Of a stretch of DNA of 5,987 bases, positions 5,590 through 5,987 are shown one piece after another (positions within the stretch are counted from its first letter, which is position 1; each line of letters starts with the position of its first letter). This DNA comes from an uncultured Lachnospiraceae bacterium. GTDB taxonomy: Bacteria; Bacillota; Clostridia; Lachnospirales; Lachnospiraceae. The DNA is taken from contig CASGVX010000135.1 of the NCBI GenBank assembly GCA_949346185.1, positions 1 through 5,987 on the forward strand. Reading direction: 5' to 3'. The notes under the pieces are model-generated. The model ran no database searches. It worked only from the letters and a program-made list of their open reading frames with translations, and was not told the DNA's origin. Made by a program: the position numbers and the translations under genes.

Positions 5590-5987
5590 ATGAGTGTAGA
5601 TAAAAAGAAGTGGATCATTGTCGGCATCTTGGTGATGCTGTGGGGAATCGCTGGAAGCGTGCCTGTGACGGCTCAGGAAGAAGAGATGCCGGAGCAGGGG
5701 AGTATGGTGTGCGAAAATTACGAGAAGATAGAGTATGTGCTGAGGAACGGCACCTTGACCATCAGCGGGGAGGGCGACCGTTTGCAGGAAGATGACCAGT
5801 ATTTTTTCAATGCCAGAGAGGAAATTCGCCGGGTAGAATTTGCGGAGGATTGCAGGATGGTGGATATCACCAAGATGTTCGTGGCCTGTGCTAATCTGAA
5901 GGAGGTGAGGCTTTCCTCTCACATTAAGGATATGGAGTCGGCTTTTGACAGTACCGGGCTGGATATGGTGCCGGATTTGCCGGAGGG
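5590..5987 (+). CDS. Secreted BspA/DUF285-like leucine-rich protein, 5' part (132+ codons, runs off the window)
   Basis: The open frame continues past the right edge, so only the N-terminal 132 residues are visible. Residues 1-7 are charged (MSVDKKK) and about 8-23 hydrophobic, followed by VPVTAQEE: a signal peptide probably cut after VTA (residue 28), so the protein should be exported. After a short acidic stretch, VLRNGTLTISGEGD (50-63) resembles the opening of BspA-type surface proteins. KMFVACANLKEVRLS (95-109) has the MF-x-x-C-x-x-L-x-x-V-x-L pattern of DUF285/LRR_5 repeats, and another unit appears to begin at AFDSTGLDMVPDLPEG. These proteins are commonly exposed at the cell surface and bind other proteins or cells; the partner here is unknown. 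The start is firm: a perfect AGGAGG (5576-5581) lies 8 nt before the ATG. No wall-anchoring signal can be judged without the C-terminus. Confidence 0.75.
   Translation, partial: MSVDKKKWIIVGILVMLWGIAGSVPVTAQEEEMPEQGSMVCENYEKIEYVLRNGTLTISGEGDRLQEDDQYFFNAREEIRRVEFAEDCRMVDITKMFVACANLKEVRLSSHIKDMESAFDSTGLDMVPDLPE

Noticed and set aside
5590..5987. The last gene being a truncated pseudogene.
   Set aside because: Its frame is uninterrupted to the edge, with a perfect ribosome site and signal peptide; it is cut by the window, not by mutation.

Overview
The window looks like chromosomal DNA of a Gram-positive, low-to-moderate-GC gut Clostridium relative, most likely a Lachnospiraceae member. The grounds are strong AGGAGG-type ribosome sites, sigma-A promoters, a transketolase split into two genes, a short TalC-type transaldolase, a membrane-anchored arylsulfotransferase-like protein and a secreted BspA-like leucine-rich protein. 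This placement is an inference from gene content and was not checked by any search. I see no phage, transposon, CRISPR array, tRNA or rRNA.

Layout. Positions 1-95 hold no supportable gene. A cold shock protein gene (96-296) lies on the minus strand. It diverges from a 4HBT-fold acyl-CoA thioesterase gene (457-891), and the 160-bp gap between them carries back-to-back promoter candidates and two short palindromes. Downstream of the thioesterase, 67 bp away and with no terminator between, is a 584-residue membrane-anchored protein of the aryl-sulfate sulfotransferase (ASST) family (959-2713). In it the positions where I expect the catalytic histidines seem to be replaced, so it may be a non-catalytic relative.

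A near-consensus sigma-A promoter (2718-2746) then starts the non-oxidative pentose phosphate cluster: transaldolase (2858-3517), transketolase N-terminal subunit (3569-4396) and transketolase C-terminal subunit (4490-5431). A perfect 13-bp hairpin terminator follows (5458-5487). The three products interconvert C3 to C7 sugar phosphates; the two transketolase subunits should assemble into one thiamine-diphosphate enzyme. The leader before the transaldolase contains a hairpin and a short ORF whose start codon abuts the -10 box. The two transketolase genes are in the same reading frame, with an open 31-codon spacer that contains a hairpin.

After the terminator, a secreted BspA/DUF285-like leucine-rich protein begins at 5590 and runs off the right edge. 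Most of the window is ordinary metabolism. The points most worth a second look are the apparently catalytically degenerate ASST-like protein, the promoter/small-ORF overlap before the transaldolase, and the spacer between the two transketolase subunit genes.
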